From JAFGFY01 sp964520425 (GTDB lineage: Bacteria > Desulfobacterota > DSM-4660 > Desulfatiglandales > HGW-15), in assembly GCA_964520425.1 (NCBI GenBank), contig CAZFMX010000007.1, positions 1 through 64,000 on the forward strand: 64,000 nucleotides of DNA, written 5' to 3'. Shown in pieces: positions 26,234-35,362 of the stretch (its first letter is position 1; every line of letters starts with the position of its first letter). Under the pieces are notes generated by a model. That model had not been told where the DNA came from, did no database searches, and saw only the letters and a program-made list of their open reading frames with translations. The translations under genes and the position numbers were made by a program.

Positions 26234-27169
26234 TTGGAATATACCCACCAACCGGTTCTTCTTGAAGAGATCACTGATCTCTTGGTCGGAAAGCTCGATG
26301 GCATTTATGTGGATGGAACGGTAGGAAACGGGGGTCACAGTCAGGCCATAGGAGAGAAGATCACCTCAGAAGGCAGACTCATCTGTCTGGACATGGATTC
26401 AGAGGCTGTCAGAATTTCCAAAGAAAGGCTATCTTCCTTGAGCAAAAAACCCAGCCTATTCAAGTCGAATTATGTGGAACTTGCTGAGATCCTGAAAAGG
26501 CTGGGCATCGAAAAGGTTGATGGGGTTCTTTTAGACCTCGGCCTTTCATCTCATCAACTGGAGCACTCTGGAAAGGGATTTAGCTTCAGCAGGGATGAGC
26601 CGCTTGATATGAGAATGGATCCTAATAATGAACTCACTGCTCATGAAGTAATCAACACATTTTCCTCAGATAATCTTGTGCGAATCTTGTGGGAATATAG
26701 TGAAGAAAAGTGGGCAAAAAGGATCGCCAAAACTATTGAAGAAGAGCGCAAAAGGAAGCCCATCAATTCTTCCCTCGAGCTGGCGAATCTGGTCAAAAAA
26801 GCGATTCCTATTTCTCATCACCCTAAAGCGAAGCATCCGGCGACACAAACATTTCAGGCCCTGAGAATCGTCGTTAACAAAGAGCTTGAAAACCTAAGGA
26901 TATTCCTTGACATGGCGCCGTTCCTCATGAACAAGGGCGGGCGAATTGCTATTCTCTCCTATCACTCTCTTGAAGACCGAATGGTCAAACAGACCATGTT
27001 TGACTGGGAAAGACAATGCACGTGTCCCCCCGATCTCCCAAAATGCGTATGTGGAAAAGTCTCTCTTTTTAAGAGACTGAATAAGAGGGGAATAAGACCG
27101 AAGGCTCAGGAAATTCAGACGAATCCAAGGGCCCGGAGTGCCACTCTCAGGGGTGCAGAAAGGGTTTAA
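26234..27169 (+). CDS. rsmH: 16S rRNA m4C1402 methyltransferase RsmH
   Basis: 311 aa SAM-dependent methyltransferase modifying C1402 of 16S rRNA, the usual second gene of dcw clusters (also called mraW). Marks: HQPVLLEEITDLL at the start, VDGTVGNGGHSQAI (SAM site), LLDLGLSSHQLEHSGKGFSF, LRIVVNKELENL, ILSYHSLEDRMVK. The start is TTG 26234 (EYTHQPV follows), supported by GGGGAG ten bases upstream; no ATG fits the conserved N-terminus. Confidence 0.96.
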   Translation: MEYTHQPVLLEEITDLLVGKLDGIYVDGTVGNGGHSQAIGEKITSEGRLICLDMDSEAVRISKERLSSLSKKPSLFKSNYVELAEILKRLGIEKVDGVLLDLGLSSHQLEHSGKGFSFSRDEPLDMRMDPNNELTAHEVINTFSSDNLVRILWEYSEEKWAKRIAKTIEEERKRKPINSSLELANLVKKAIPISHHPKAKHPATQTFQALRIVVNKELENLRIFLDMAPFLMNKGGRIAILSYHSLEDRMVKQTMFDWERQCTCPPDLPKCVCGKVSLFKRLNKRGIRPKAQEIQTNPRARSATLRGAERV

Positions 27170-27170
27170 G

Positions 27171-27536
27171 ATGGTAAGGCGAATGAAGCATTCGGAGTTT
27201 GAAAAGAAGCGGAATACCAAAACCGGTATTCGAATCAATAACGCGAAGAGCAAGAGAAAGCGTCTTAGTGTGTCCCATCGCCAACTCCTTCTCATTACAC
27301 TCATACTTCTGCTGCTGGTCGGCAGCAGTATCAGCTACGTCTGGTCCAGTTTTGAAGGGACTCAAATAGGATATAGCTTAAGCCAATTGCAGCAGAGAGA
27401 ATTGGAACTCAAGGAGCTCAACAAGAAGTTGAAGCTTGAGTTGAGCACACTCAAATCCGCCCAGAACCTGGAAAGGAGAGCACGCCACTTGGGCCTTAGA
27501 CAGCCTTTGCCGGAGCAGATCGTTATTTTGCCATGA
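27171..27536 (+). CDS. ftsL: Cell division protein FtsL
   Basis: 121 aa bitopic membrane protein. A basic cytoplasmic N-terminus is followed by one membrane segment (LLLITLILLLLVGSSISYV) and a periplasmic coiled coil (LSQLQQRELELKELNKKLKL) ending in LGLRQPLPEQIVIL, as in FtsL. It joins FtsQ/FtsB in the divisome. ATG 27171 lies one base after the rsmH stop with AAAGG upstream; a longer in-frame reading from 27138 would overlap rsmH. Its stop overlaps the ftsI start (ATGA). The family is weakly conserved; position makes the call. Confidence 0.88.
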   Translation: MVRRMKHSEFEKKRNTKTGIRINNAKSKRKRLSVSHRQLLLITLILLLLVGSSISYVWSSFEGTQIGYSLSQLQQRELELKELNKKLKLELSTLKSAQNLERRARHLGLRQPLPEQIVILP

Positions 27537-29488
27537 ACGTTAAGGAAAAAAGAGGGATTCGATTCCGCGTTTATCTCGTTGCCCTTTTCTTTCTTTTTGG
27601 TCTGGGAACCATTCTGGCAAGAGCCTACCAGCTTCAAGTACTCAAGAAAGACGAGTATGCCACTCTGGCCCGTGAAGACTATAAGGGAACCGTCAAACTC
27701 CTTCCCAAACGGGGTACGATCTACGATCGGCAAGGACGTGAGTTGGCCGTCAGTATTGAAGTTGAATCCGTATACGCCCACCCCAATCAGGTGGAGAAAA
27801 AACTCGATGCGGCCAAATGGCTCTCCCAGGCCCTGGAGCTCAATCAGAAGGAAATCCTAAGCAAGCTCCAGAGCAACCGTTCTTTCGTATGGATCAAGAG
27901 AAAAATATCCCCTGATGAGGTCGAGCGCATCAAGGCATTAGGCCTTGAAGGAGTGGGATTTATTACTGAGGCTAGGCGTTATTATCCGGACAAGGAAATA
28001 GGGGCCCATTTGATAGGCTTCGCCGGGGCCGACAATCAGGGACTCGAAGGCCTGGAAAAGAAATACGACTCGATCCTCAAGGGGCCCCAACATACGCTTG
28101 TACAGGAGCGGGACGCTCTTGGCCGCCCCTTCTACATTAGTCAGGCCACCTCTTCAGAGGCTGATATGAAAAATCTCGTCCTGACTATTGATAGGGATAT
28201 CCAGTACAGGGCGCAACAGGCCCTTAAAGCAGCGGTTGAAAAGAACAAAGCAAAAAGAGGCCATTGCATCATATTGGATCCTGAGACGGGAGAAATCCTG
28301 GCTATGGCCATTTTCCCCTTTTTCAACCCCAATGTATTTGGGGAATACAAGCCCCAGCAATGGAGAAATCTTGCCATTACAGACTGTTATGAGCCGGGAT
28401 CTACTTTGAAAGCTTTTCTTGCGGCGGCTGCTCTTAATGAGGAATGTATATCCTCTCAGGATATCTTCTACTGCGAGCAGGGCAAATTTGAACTGGGAAA
28501 TGAAACCATTGATGATACCAAGAAGCATGGATGGTTAACGTTCTCCGACATTATCGTTCTTTCTAGCAACATCGGTGCCGTCAAAATCGGGCAAACGCTT
28601 GGTTACGAAAAATACTGCGCCTACCTGAAGGACTTCGGGTTCGGTAGCAAGACGGGAATCGATTTAATTGGGGAGCGAAGCGGGTTTGTCAGGCCCATAG
28701 AAAAGACCACGGAAATCGACCAAGCCACAGTCTGTTATGGTCAGGGGATGGATGCGAGCTCTCTTCAGATCGCTGTGGCCATGGCTGCCATCGCCAATGG
28801 AGGAACACTCATGCGTCCCTATGTGGTCAAGGCCATCGTGGATCAATCCGGTCGGAATGTTGAAGAAACGAAACCTAGAGTAGTCAGGAGAGTTGTTTCG
28901 CCTCAAACATCCAAGAAGGTAACGCAGATCCTTAAGAAGGTCGTAACCGAAGAGGGTACCGGATCGCTTGCAGCCATCTATGGATATGAGGCTGCGGGAA
29001 AGACAGGGACGGCTGAAAAGGTGGATCCTAAAACAAAGGCCTACTCCACTGAAAACTTTGTTTCCAGTTTCGTCGGTTTTGTGCCGACTGATAAACCTGA
29101 ATTAGTGATTCTCGTGATGGTGGATGAACCCAAGCCCGTCCACTATGGGGGATTAGTGGCCGCTCCGACTTTTCAGGAGGTGGGCGCCTGGACACTTCAT
29201 CACCTTCGGATCCCGCCTCAAATCAGGCTTGTTGACAAAAAAAGGTCGCCAGAATCATGGAAAAGGACTTCAGATACGGAGCCTTTCTCAAAGGAGAGGT
29301 TAGAGCATTCCGGACTGCTCCCCGATTTTACAGGGCAGAGTATGCGAGAGGTTCTAAAGGAAGGAAGAGCCCTGGGCCTGAGCGTGGTTCTGGAAGGCAC
29401 GGGATTGGCAGTGGAACAGACGCCTCGGCCAGGGTCTTCTCTTGAGAAGACAAAAATCGTGAAAGTGACATTTAGTCCTCCGGTCTAA
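27533..29488 (+). CDS. ftsI: Septal transpeptidase FtsI (PBP3) with PASTA domain
   Basis: 651 aa penicillin-binding protein that cross-links septal peptidoglycan. One N-terminal membrane anchor (VYLVALFFLFGLGTILARA), a dimerisation domain (KRGTIYDRQGRELAVS), and the transpeptidase motifs STLK, SSN and KTGT (EPGSTLKAF, LSSNIGAV, AAGKTGTAEK). The last 60 residues form a PASTA domain (LPDFTGQSMREVLKEGRALG), absent from E. coli FtsI but common in deltaproteobacteria and Gram-positives. Overlaps ftsL by four bases. Followed by a mobile element instead of murE directly. Confidence 0.96.
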   Translation: MNVKEKRGIRFRVYLVALFFLFGLGTILARAYQLQVLKKDEYATLAREDYKGTVKLLPKRGTIYDRQGRELAVSIEVESVYAHPNQVEKKLDAAKWLSQALELNQKEILSKLQSNRSFVWIKRKISPDEVERIKALGLEGVGFITEARRYYPDKEIGAHLIGFAGADNQGLEGLEKKYDSILKGPQHTLVQERDALGRPFYISQATSSEADMKNLVLTIDRDIQYRAQQALKAAVEKNKAKRGHCIILDPETGEILAMAIFPFFNPNVFGEYKPQQWRNLAITDCYEPGSTLKAFLAAAALNEECISSQDIFYCEQGKFELGNETIDDTKKHGWLTFSDIIVLSSNIGAVKIGQTLGYEKYCAYLKDFGFGSKTGIDLIGERSGFVRPIEKTTEIDQATVCYGQGMDASSLQIAVAMAAIANGGTLMRPYVVKAIVDQSGRNVEETKPRVVRRVVSPQTSKKVTQILKKVVTEEGTGSLAAIYGYEAAGKTGTAEKVDPKTKAYSTENFVSSFVGFVPTDKPELVILVMVDEPKPVHYGGLVAAPTFQEVGAWTLHHLRIPPQIRLVDKKRSPESWKRTSDTEPFSKERLEHSGLLPDFTGQSMREVLKEGRALGLSVVLEGTGLAVEQTPRPGSSLEKTKIVKVTFSPPV

Positions 29489-29562
29489 AGGAATTCTTGG
29501 TTTTCCCTAGCTTTACAATAATGGAGAATCAGGAGAAAGAAAACGATTGATTCAGTATGGAG

Positions 29563-29793
29563 CGAGACCTTTGAAAAATGTTCAATTTTGTTCAAGATCA
29601 AGGAAGGGGAGAATTACAACCGTCCCGATTTTCATCGGGAAAGCCAGGAATACCTTTAAGTATTTAGAGGATTAGAATTTGAGCCAGACGCCGTTTATCT
29701 CGTCATAGCCTGGGTACCCGTCCTCCGTAGCAAGTACTACGGAGGGTGGAACGGCGGAAGATTGGGCATAAGGGGGCTTTTTCAAAGGTCTCG
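29563..29793. mobile_element. Miniature inverted-repeat element, family 1, complete copy between ftsI and murE
   Basis: 231 bp with perfect 16-bp terminal inverted repeats CGAGACCTTTGAAAAA (29563-29578) and TTTTTCAAAGGTCTCG (29778-29793). Inside are two hairpins, CCCGATTTTCATCGGG and CCTCCGTAG..CTACGGAGG (29719-29744). No coding capacity and no clear target duplication. Its right end is seven bases before the murE ATG. The short gap 29489-29562 shows nothing else. Confidence 0.9.
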
Positions 29794-29800
29794 AAGTAAG

Positions 29801-31306
29801 ATGAAACTAGGCCATCTGCTAGAAGGTTTAAGAGAATACAATCTTGTTGGTGATCCCGAGAGGGAGATTGATGGGATCGTCTATGATTCGCGCCAAGTCA
29901 AGCCTGGATATCTGTTTGTTGCCATCAAAGGTTTTACAGTTGATGGCCACGATTATTTCAGTGAGGCCATTCAAAACGGCGCGACAGTACTGGTGGGTGA
30001 GACATTTAAAGGACTCTCAGGAGATTTTACAAGGATTTGTGTCCCTGATTCCAGAGACGCCTTATGGAAACTGGCCTGTCAATTCTATAACCGCCCTTTT
30101 GAGGGGATGAACTTGATTGGGGTCACGGGCACCAACGGTAAGACCAGCACCTGTTATATCCTTGAATCCATACTTTCTGCCGCGGGTGCTACACCAGGGA
30201 TAATTGGGACGATCAATTACCATTTCTCGGGGAAAAGCTATGAAACGCCGGGAACAACACCTGAATCCCTGGATCTCATGAGTTATCTGCACCAGATGGC
30301 GGATGAAGGTATTTCGGATGTCATTATGGAGGTCTCTTCCCACGCCCTTGATCAGAAGAGGATAGGAGACTGCCCTTTTCGAGTGGCTATATTTACGAAT
30401 CTTTCACGGGACCACTTGGACTATCACGAAACCATGGAAGAGTATTTCGAGGCCAAGAGCCTCCTGTTTACTGAACTCAAAAAGCATGCAGGGGATTATG
30501 ATCCCGTCGCCATCATCAACACGGATGATCCTAAAGGACTCGAATTGATCTCTCTGACCGATGCTCGTGCTATGACCTACGGCCTCGGTCACGACTGTCA
30601 GGTAAGGGCAGATTCTGTTTTCATCGACAAGAAGGGCTTAAGGGCAAGATTGATCACGCCAATGGGAGAAAGGTCTTTTCAGGCCCCTCTCATCGGAGAG
30701 GTCAATATCTACAATATTCTAGCCTCTTCAGCAGCAGCCCTATCTCTCGGTGTTGATTTGGGCACGGTAGTGAAGGGGATAGAAAGACTGCGAGTGGTCC
30801 CGGGACGATTGGAGTTGGTGGAAAATAACCGTGGGTTAACCCTAATGATAGACTATGCACACACCCCGGATGCTCTCCTTAAGACACTGAAGACTGTCAG
30901 ACCCCTTGTTCAGGGGAGGGTACTTACGGTCTTTGGTTGTGGTGGGGATCGTGACAAGGGGAAAAGATATGAGATGGGACGAATCGCCGGCGAAAACAGT
31001 GACATGGTCTTTATCACATCAGACAACCCTCGAAGCGAAGACCCTTTATCTATTATCGCGCAGATCAAAGAAGGGATTATGAAATCAGGACTAACTCGTT
31101 TAGATGTTTCTAGTCAAGAGTTGGTCACAGGACCGGGGTATATTGTTGAAGCGGATCGCCGTGAGGCCATCAGGAAGGCTGTTTCAATGGCGGGCGAAGA
31201 GGACTTGGTTCTCATTGCCGGCAAGGGTCACGAAGACTACCAGATAATAGGTAATCAGCGAATAGCCTTTGATGATCGAAAGGAAGCCGCCTTGGCCGCG
31301 GCCTAA
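29801..31306 (+). CDS. murE: UDP-MurNAc-tripeptide synthetase MurE
   Basis: 501 aa ligase adding the third amino acid to the peptidoglycan stem. ATP site GVTGTNGKTSTC; DNPRSEDP is the signature of enzymes that add meso-diaminopimelate, so the wall is DAP type. ATG 29801 (MKLGHLLEGL) matches the family start; the longer in-frame reading from 29762 is translated mobile element sequence. The only upstream purine stretch is AAAGG inside the element's terminal repeat, 12 bases before ATG, so the inserted element may supply the ribosome site. Confidence 0.96.
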   Translation: MKLGHLLEGLREYNLVGDPEREIDGIVYDSRQVKPGYLFVAIKGFTVDGHDYFSEAIQNGATVLVGETFKGLSGDFTRICVPDSRDALWKLACQFYNRPFEGMNLIGVTGTNGKTSTCYILESILSAAGATPGIIGTINYHFSGKSYETPGTTPESLDLMSYLHQMADEGISDVIMEVSSHALDQKRIGDCPFRVAIFTNLSRDHLDYHETMEEYFEAKSLLFTELKKHAGDYDPVAIINTDDPKGLELISLTDARAMTYGLGHDCQVRADSVFIDKKGLRARLITPMGERSFQAPLIGEVNIYNILASSAAALSLGVDLGTVVKGIERLRVVPGRLELVENNRGLTLMIDYAHTPDALLKTLKTVRPLVQGRVLTVFGCGGDRDKGKRYEMGRIAGENSDMVFITSDNPRSEDPLSIIAQIKEGIMKSGLTRLDVSSQELVTGPGYIVEADRREAIRKAVSMAGEEDLVLIAGKGHEDYQIIGNQRIAFDDRKEAALAAA

Positions 31307-31393
31307 ACGGTGGGAGTGACCGTTTGACGCCATCTATTCAAATGTTAGGGGACGATAGTCTTCATCTATGGCAAGACTCACTTATGGAAACAC

Positions 31394-32848
31394 ATGAAAG
31401 CCGAGTGGGGTGAAATAACTGCTGGGGCTTTGATTCCAGCTATGCGTGGAGAATGGATTTCAGGGCCCAAAGAGACCGTACTTCACGGTTTGAGCACAGA
31501 TTCAAGAAACATCGCTCAAGATCAGCTTTTTCTGGCCCTAAAGGGTGAAAAATATGACGGACATGATTTCATAACTCAGGCTGTTAACCAGGGTGCTGCC
31601 GGTGTGGTGATGGAAAAGGGATACTCCCCTAAAATACCTGCCGGGAAAAAACCGATCCTCGTGGCCGTACCCGACACACTCAAGGCCCTGGGCGATCTGG
31701 GGAATTGGTGGAGACAACAGCACCCAATTCCATTAGTGGCCATCACAGGAAGTGTGGGCAAGACCACGACTAAAGAGATGACAGCTTGTATCTTGGAGAG
31801 AAGTACTCCGATCCTAAGGAACGAGGGGAATTTCAACAACCTGATTGGACTCCCTTTAACCCTGTTGTTATTACAGGAGACTCATCGGAGAGTTCTAGTG
31901 GAGATGGGCATGAATCACCCCGGAGAGATTGCCCGTCTGACGGAAATTGCAAATCCGGATGTTGGCCTTATCACCAATGTGGGAAGAGCCCACTTGGAAG
32001 GTCTTGGCAATGTTGAGGCAGTGGCCCGGGCAAAAGTGGAATTGCTGGAGAAAATCTCAAAAAATAGCCAGGTGATTTTGAATGGGGACGATCTCCTTCT
32101 CATGAAGGAGGCATCACGATTCAAAAGAAATGTCATAACCTTTGGTCTTGGCTCAGAGCACCCACTTTACGCTAGGAAGATCCGCAGTCTGGGCGAGAAG
32201 GGGGTCGCTTTCGAGCTTCAATGTTTCGGACGAGCCAGGGAAGTCGAATTAAACGTCCCCGGTGTTCAGAATGTCCTAAATGCCCTGGCAGCGTCTGCTA
32301 TTGCCTTTTGTCTTGACGAATCCCTTTCTGGCATTGCTGAAGGTTTGAACCGTTTCAAAGGGATAAAAGGACGATTTACGGTCTCCCATCTTTCAAGGGA
32401 TATCATCCTTGTGGACGACACATATAATGCGAATCCATCCTCACTCAAGGCTGCCATCGATACGGTGAGGGAACTTGCTAAGGATGCCAGTAGGGTGATC
32501 GTGGGTTTGGGGGATATGCTTGAGCTGGGAGATGAGACAGTCACCGCACACCTTGAGGCCGGCCATATGGTGGCTGAACTGGGGCCCTCTTGCTTTATGG
32601 CCATGGGAGAGCATGCCTGGCATATGATAGAGGGTGCAGTAAGCAAAGGATTTCCATCGGCCAAAGCCATGGTAATCCACAGACATGAAGACATGGTAAG
32701 GAAGATAGAAAATATAATGAGGCCTGGAAACATTATCCTTCTTAAGGGTTCCAGGAAAATGCAGCTTGAAAAAGTCGCAGAAGGTCTTGCGGAATATCAA
32801 CCCGCAGTCGAACAGAGTAAGAGAAAGTCGTCCCGTTTGAACGGGTGA
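31394..32848 (+). CDS. murF: UDP-MurNAc-tripeptide D-alanyl-D-alanine ligase MurF
   Basis: 484 aa. N-terminal MurE/MurF substrate domain (GLSTDSRNIAQDQLFLALKG), ATP site AITGSVGKTTTKEM, NEGNFNNLIGLPLTLL and VEMGMNHPGEI, and the C-terminal domain DDTYNANPSSLKAAID. It attaches D-Ala-D-Ala to the stem peptide. ATG 31394 is preceded by GGAAACAC. It lies 87 bp after murE. The dipeptide-making ddl gene is not in this window. Confidence 0.96.
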   Translation: MKAEWGEITAGALIPAMRGEWISGPKETVLHGLSTDSRNIAQDQLFLALKGEKYDGHDFITQAVNQGAAGVVMEKGYSPKIPAGKKPILVAVPDTLKALGDLGNWWRQQHPIPLVAITGSVGKTTTKEMTACILERSTPILRNEGNFNNLIGLPLTLLLLQETHRRVLVEMGMNHPGEIARLTEIANPDVGLITNVGRAHLEGLGNVEAVARAKVELLEKISKNSQVILNGDDLLLMKEASRFKRNVITFGLGSEHPLYARKIRSLGEKGVAFELQCFGRAREVELNVPGVQNVLNALAASAIAFCLDESLSGIAEGLNRFKGIKGRFTVSHLSRDIILVDDTYNANPSSLKAAIDTVRELAKDASRVIVGLGDMLELGDETVTAHLEAGHMVAELGPSCFMAMGEHAWHMIEGAVSKGFPSAKAMVIHRHEDMVRKIENIMRPGNIILLKGSRKMQLEKVAEGLAEYQPAVEQSKRKSSRLNG

Positions 32849-32884
32849 AACACAGACATTCTTAACACCTGACAAGGGTTATAA

Positions 32885-33964
32885 ATGCTCTACAAACTCT
32901 TCCATCTATTTCAACCGAATATCTCGTGGCTGAATGTTTTTCGATACATCACATTCCGAACCATGCTTACGACCCTGACCTCCCTGACGCTCTTCTTCAT
33001 CTTTGCTTCGTGGGCTGTCAATAAGCTACGTTCTATGCAAATGGGACAGTACATACGCGATAACGGACCGCCCAATCACAAAGAAAAAGCCGGAACACCC
33101 ACCATGGGAGGTTGCATAATCCTTCCTGTTATTATGCTGTCCATACTTCTCTGGGCGGACCTGAAGAATATCTATGTCTGGCTGGTCATGTTGATCATCC
33201 TCGGTTTTGGGCTTGTAGGATTTTTGGACGACTACCTGAAGAGTGTTAGGAAGAACAGTTACGGCCTGAGTGCTAAGGCCAAATTCTCCCTGCAAGTCCT
33301 TGTGGCACTGATTGTGGCCATTATCCTATACCTCTATCCCGGTTTCAATTCTCGTTTGAATGTCCCTTTTTTCAAAGCCTTTAACCCTGATCTGGGATGG
33401 TTGTATATTCCTTTGGTCGTATTTGTCATTGTAGGGGCATCCAATGCGGTAAACCTCACCGATGGTCTGGATGGTCTGGCCATTGGCCCCATCATTGTGG
33501 CCTTTGTCAGTTACCTGGGGTTTGCTTATCTGGCAGGTCGTGTCGATTCATCCGCCTACCTCCAGATTCCCTACGTCGCCGGTGCTGGAGAGCTTTCCGT
33601 ATTATGTGGGGCTGTGTTCGGAGCCAGTCTCGGTTTCTTGTGGTACAACGCTCATCCTGCAGAGCTCTTCATGGGGGATGTGGGTTCTCTGCCCCTTGGA
33701 GCCATCTTGGGCACGGTGGCTGTGATAACGAAACAGGAACTCGTTCTTGTCCTTGTTGGAGGAATATTTGTTGTCGAGGCCCTCTCGGTCATTATTCAAG
33801 TCGCCTACTTTAAAATGACCGGTGGGCAAAGGATTTTTCGTATGGCCCCTATCCATCATCATTTCGAATTGAAGGGATGGGCTGAATCCAAGGTCACCGT
33901 TCGCTTTTGGATCATAGCCATTATACTGGCGCTCATCTCCCTGAGTACCTTGAAATTGAGATGA
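32885..33964 (+). CDS. mraY: Phospho-MurNAc-pentapeptide translocase MraY
   Basis: 359 aa polytopic enzyme making lipid I on undecaprenyl phosphate. Family motifs: KAGTPTMGG, GFLDDYLK, NAVNLTDGLDGLA, FMGDVGSLPLGA and HHHFELKGW. Ten hydrophobic segments. ATG 32885 follows AAGGGTTATAA. MurD follows after seven bases. Confidence 0.97.
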   Translation: MLYKLFHLFQPNISWLNVFRYITFRTMLTTLTSLTLFFIFASWAVNKLRSMQMGQYIRDNGPPNHKEKAGTPTMGGCIILPVIMLSILLWADLKNIYVWLVMLIILGFGLVGFLDDYLKSVRKNSYGLSAKAKFSLQVLVALIVAIILYLYPGFNSRLNVPFFKAFNPDLGWLYIPLVVFVIVGASNAVNLTDGLDGLAIGPIIVAFVSYLGFAYLAGRVDSSAYLQIPYVAGAGELSVLCGAVFGASLGFLWYNAHPAELFMGDVGSLPLGAILGTVAVITKQELVLVLVGGIFVVEALSVIIQVAYFKMTGGQRIFRMAPIHHHFELKGWAESKVTVRFWIIAIILALISLSTLKLR

Positions 33965-33970
33965 TGGGTG

Positions 33971-35362
33971 ATGAGTGTATACCAAGTGAAACTCGAAGGC
34001 TCCGAGCTATTTGAAAAGAGAGTACTGATTGTCGGTTTTGGAAAATCCGGACTCTCCGCCGCCCGATGGTTAGCTGCACAAGGGGTGCTTGTAACGGTGA
34101 GTGAACGAAGAGAGGCCCGCACCTTCGAAGCAGCATTACGCCAAGAGATTCTGGAACTTGGGATAAAATTGGAGACAGGCCCGCACAGAGAAGAGACCTT
34201 TATGGCGTCAGACATGATCGTCGTCAGTCCCGGCGTTCCCATTCACCTGGAGCCTTTATTAGCCGCCAAAGAAATGGGAATCCCGGTCATCGGTGAAATG
34301 GAATTAGCCAGCCGACTGATTGATACTCCCGTGGTCGCCGTAACCGGAACCAATGGGAAATCCACTACCACTACCCTTTTGAGTTATATGATCAAGAAGG
34401 CAGGGCGAAAAGTGTTTATGGGGGGAAACATCGGAACACCTCTTATGGATTATGCCTACGGCGACCAAAAGGCCGATTACGCCGTGGTGGAGGTGAGTAG
34501 TTTTCAATTGGACACCATGGAGACGTTTTGCCCCATGATTTCCCTTTTGCTTAATATCTCGCCGGACCACCTGGATCGATATTCTGATTACGATACCTAT
34601 GTCCATTCCAAGCTTAGGATCTTCAAAAACCAAGGGCTTGGGCAGTACGCCATCATAAATGATGACGACAAAGTTTTATCCCAATACAGCCCAGGCGGAG
34701 GAGTAACCGTACTGCGCTATGGTCGCGAAAAGGGAGAAGGGCGCCAAGCCTTCATCAGCGGTCCTACGCTCAAGGTTTGTCTGACAGAAGGAAAAGAACA
34801 AACCTACCATCTCGACACCTTCAGCTTGCCGGGGAAACACAACCAGGAGAATCTTATGGCTGTGGTCTTGGCGTGCAACGTCCTGGGCATCAGGTCACAA
34901 ATCATTCAGGAGGCCATGGATAACTTTCAGGGATTGCCGGATCGACTAGAACATGTGGGGACAATCGAGGAAGTAGACTTTTACAACGACTCCAAAGCCA
35001 CCAACATCGATGCAGCAGTAAGATCCATCGCCAGCTTTGATAGGCACATCGTCCTCATAGCCGGTGGTCGTCATAAGGGTGCGGATTACTCTCCCCTCGT
35101 CAAGTCGGCTGTTGGAAAGGTGATTAAAGCCATATTCCTAGGAGAAGCCAAGTCTCTTTTAGCAGATGCCTTTGAGCCCTTCATTCCCTTTAGCCTGGCA
35201 GAGGATATGAAGGATGCGGTCTCTCAAGCATTCTTATCCTCCAACCCAAAGGATGTAGTACTGCTGGCACCCGCATGCTCCAGCTTTGACATGTTCTCTG
35301 ATTTCGCCCACAGGGGAAGGGTTTTCAGAGAAGAAGTAAAGAGGCTTCACCATGGCGGTTAA
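33971..35362 (+). CDS. murD: UDP-MurNAc-L-alanine:D-glutamate ligase MurD
   Basis: 463 aa. N-terminal nucleotide-sugar fold (VLIVGFGKSGLSAARWL), ATP site VTGTNGKSTTTTLLSYM, C-terminal DRLEHVGTIEEVDFYNDSKATN split across the conserved KATN element. ATG 33971 is six bases after the mraY stop; an in-frame GTG just before it is an alternative. Its end overlaps the ftsW start by 11 bases. Confidence 0.96.
   Translation: MSVYQVKLEGSELFEKRVLIVGFGKSGLSAARWLAAQGVLVTVSERREARTFEAALRQEILELGIKLETGPHREETFMASDMIVVSPGVPIHLEPLLAAKEMGIPVIGEMELASRLIDTPVVAVTGTNGKSTTTTLLSYMIKKAGRKVFMGGNIGTPLMDYAYGDQKADYAVVEVSSFQLDTMETFCPMISLLLNISPDHLDRYSDYDTYVHSKLRIFKNQGLGQYAIINDDDKVLSQYSPGGGVTVLRYGREKGEGRQAFISGPTLKVCLTEGKEQTYHLDTFSLPGKHNQENLMAVVLACNVLGIRSQIIQEAMDNFQGLPDRLEHVGTIEEVDFYNDSKATNIDAAVRSIASFDRHIVLIAGGRHKGADYSPLVKSAVGKVIKAIFLGEAKSLLADAFEPFIPFSLAEDMKDAVSQAFLSSNPKDVVLLAPACSSFDMFSDFAHRGRVFREEVKRLHHGG

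Noticed and set aside
29762..29800. Extended N-terminus of MurE
   Set aside because: These codons are the right end of the mobile element; the family start is at 29801.
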